A stretch of DNA of 13,670 nucleotides, taken from the NCBI GenBank assembly GCA_959604655.1, contig CAUHCL010000054.1, positions 1-13,670 on the forward strand. Reading direction: 5' to 3'. The position numbers and the translations under genes were made by a program. Positions 13,452 through 13,670 of the stretch are shown one piece after another (within the stretch, counting starts at the first letter, position 1; every line of letters begins with the position of its first letter). The DNA is from an uncultured Alistipes sp. (GTDB taxonomy: Bacteria; Bacteroidota; Bacteroidia; Bacteroidales; Rikenellaceae). The notes beneath the pieces were generated by a model. That model was not told where the DNA came from. It worked only from the letters and a program-made list of their open reading frames with translations, and ran no database searches.

Positions 13452-13670
13452 CTACCTTTTCATTCCGATCGACTCGAGCCACTTCAGTATGTCGTCCTTC
13501 GAATCGGCCACGTCGTCGCGCGATACGGAGTAGCCGTCGAGCACCACGACCTCCTTCTCCAGCCCGCGGATGGTCTTTACGGCACCCGAAAAACGGCTGC
13601 CGCCGTGCGTGCAGAACGGGATGACGGTCTTGCCGCCGAAGTCGTATTCGTCGAAGAACGAATAGAGCGG
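13452..13670 (-). CDS. Flavodoxin (Flavodoxin_4 type), C-terminal part
   Basis: The frame is open to the window edge; the last 72 residues are visible and the N-terminal FMN-phosphate loop is missing. The segment YDFGGKTVIPFCTHGGSRFS is typical of Flavodoxin_4 proteins, where the Cys-Thr-x-Gly-Gly stretch contributes to flavin binding, followed by VVVLDGYSVSRDD and a last helix ILKWLESIGM. Such proteins carry electrons on FMN or act as small NAD(P)H-dependent flavin reductases. The stop is TAG at 13452-13454, and a strong terminator separates it from glsA. The partner and role are not shown by the neighbours. Confidence 0.85.
   Translation of the reverse strand, partial: PLYSFFDEYDFGGKTVIPFCTHGGSRFSGAVKTIRGLEKEVVVLDGYSVSRDDVADSKDDILKWLESIGMKR

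Noticed and set aside
12386..13624. A plus-strand frame covering glsA and the flavodoxin end
   Set aside because: It is antisense to two genes with clear motifs and passes through their terminator; there is no promoter or family match.
1..13670. CRISPR array, insertion sequence or phage genes
   Set aside because: There is no set of regularly spaced repeats, no transposase or integrase motif and no terminal inverted repeats anywhere in the window.

Overview
The window reads as a chromosomal segment of a GC-rich gut-type Bacteroidota, most likely an Alistipes-like member of the Bacteroidales. This is an inference from four things: promoters of the Bacteroidota form TTTG-N19/20-TAnnTTTG, tRNA genes without an encoded CCA, a GlsA/GlsB glycine-lipid pair, and GC-rich codon use with little Shine-Dalgarno signal. 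No taxonomic marker gene is present.

Layout. (1) 1-2839, plus strand: the end of an exporter operon, with the C-terminal part of an HlyD-type periplasmic adaptor and two paralogous ABC-2 permeases, closed by a strong terminator shared with the converging gene. (2) 2940-5114, minus strand: a single reading frame that joins a LuxC-type acyl-CoA reductase to a PatB/MalY-type PLP enzyme. (3) 5216-5400: a tRNA-Gly(GCC) unit with promoter, leader hairpin and terminator. (4) 5562-10900: two divergent glycoside hydrolase genes, a small clan GH-A lipoprotein (minus) and a large secreted GH31 enzyme (plus) ending in FnIII, F5/8C (CBM32-like), dockerin-like and cohesin-like modules. The 197-bp gap between them holds both putative promoters, a 17-bp dyad and a pair of direct repeats. 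(5) 11030-11220: a tRNA-Lys(TTT) unit built like the tRNA-Gly unit. (6) 11459-13276, minus strand: glsA and glsB, which should make N-acyl/O-acyl glycine lipids, followed by a tiny cysteine-rich open frame. (7) 13452-13670, minus strand: the C-terminal end of a Flavodoxin_4-type flavodoxin with its terminator.

How the genes work together. The exporter genes would form one envelope-spanning efflux machine with an outer-membrane channel and ATPase not visible here. The two hydrolases look like a small mucin- or host-glycan-directed unit without SusC/SusD. GlsA and GlsB act in sequence on glycine to give the amino lipids typical of Bacteroidota. The reductase-PLP fusion is the least expected gene. 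Its two active sites could pass an aldehyde from thioester reduction to a PLP centre, but both the chemistry and the status of the fusion are open.

The strongest candidates for something undescribed are the LuxC-PatB fusion, the dockerin-plus-cohesin tail of the GH31 enzyme with its operator-like intergenic region, and the cysteine-rich mini-ORF after glsB.
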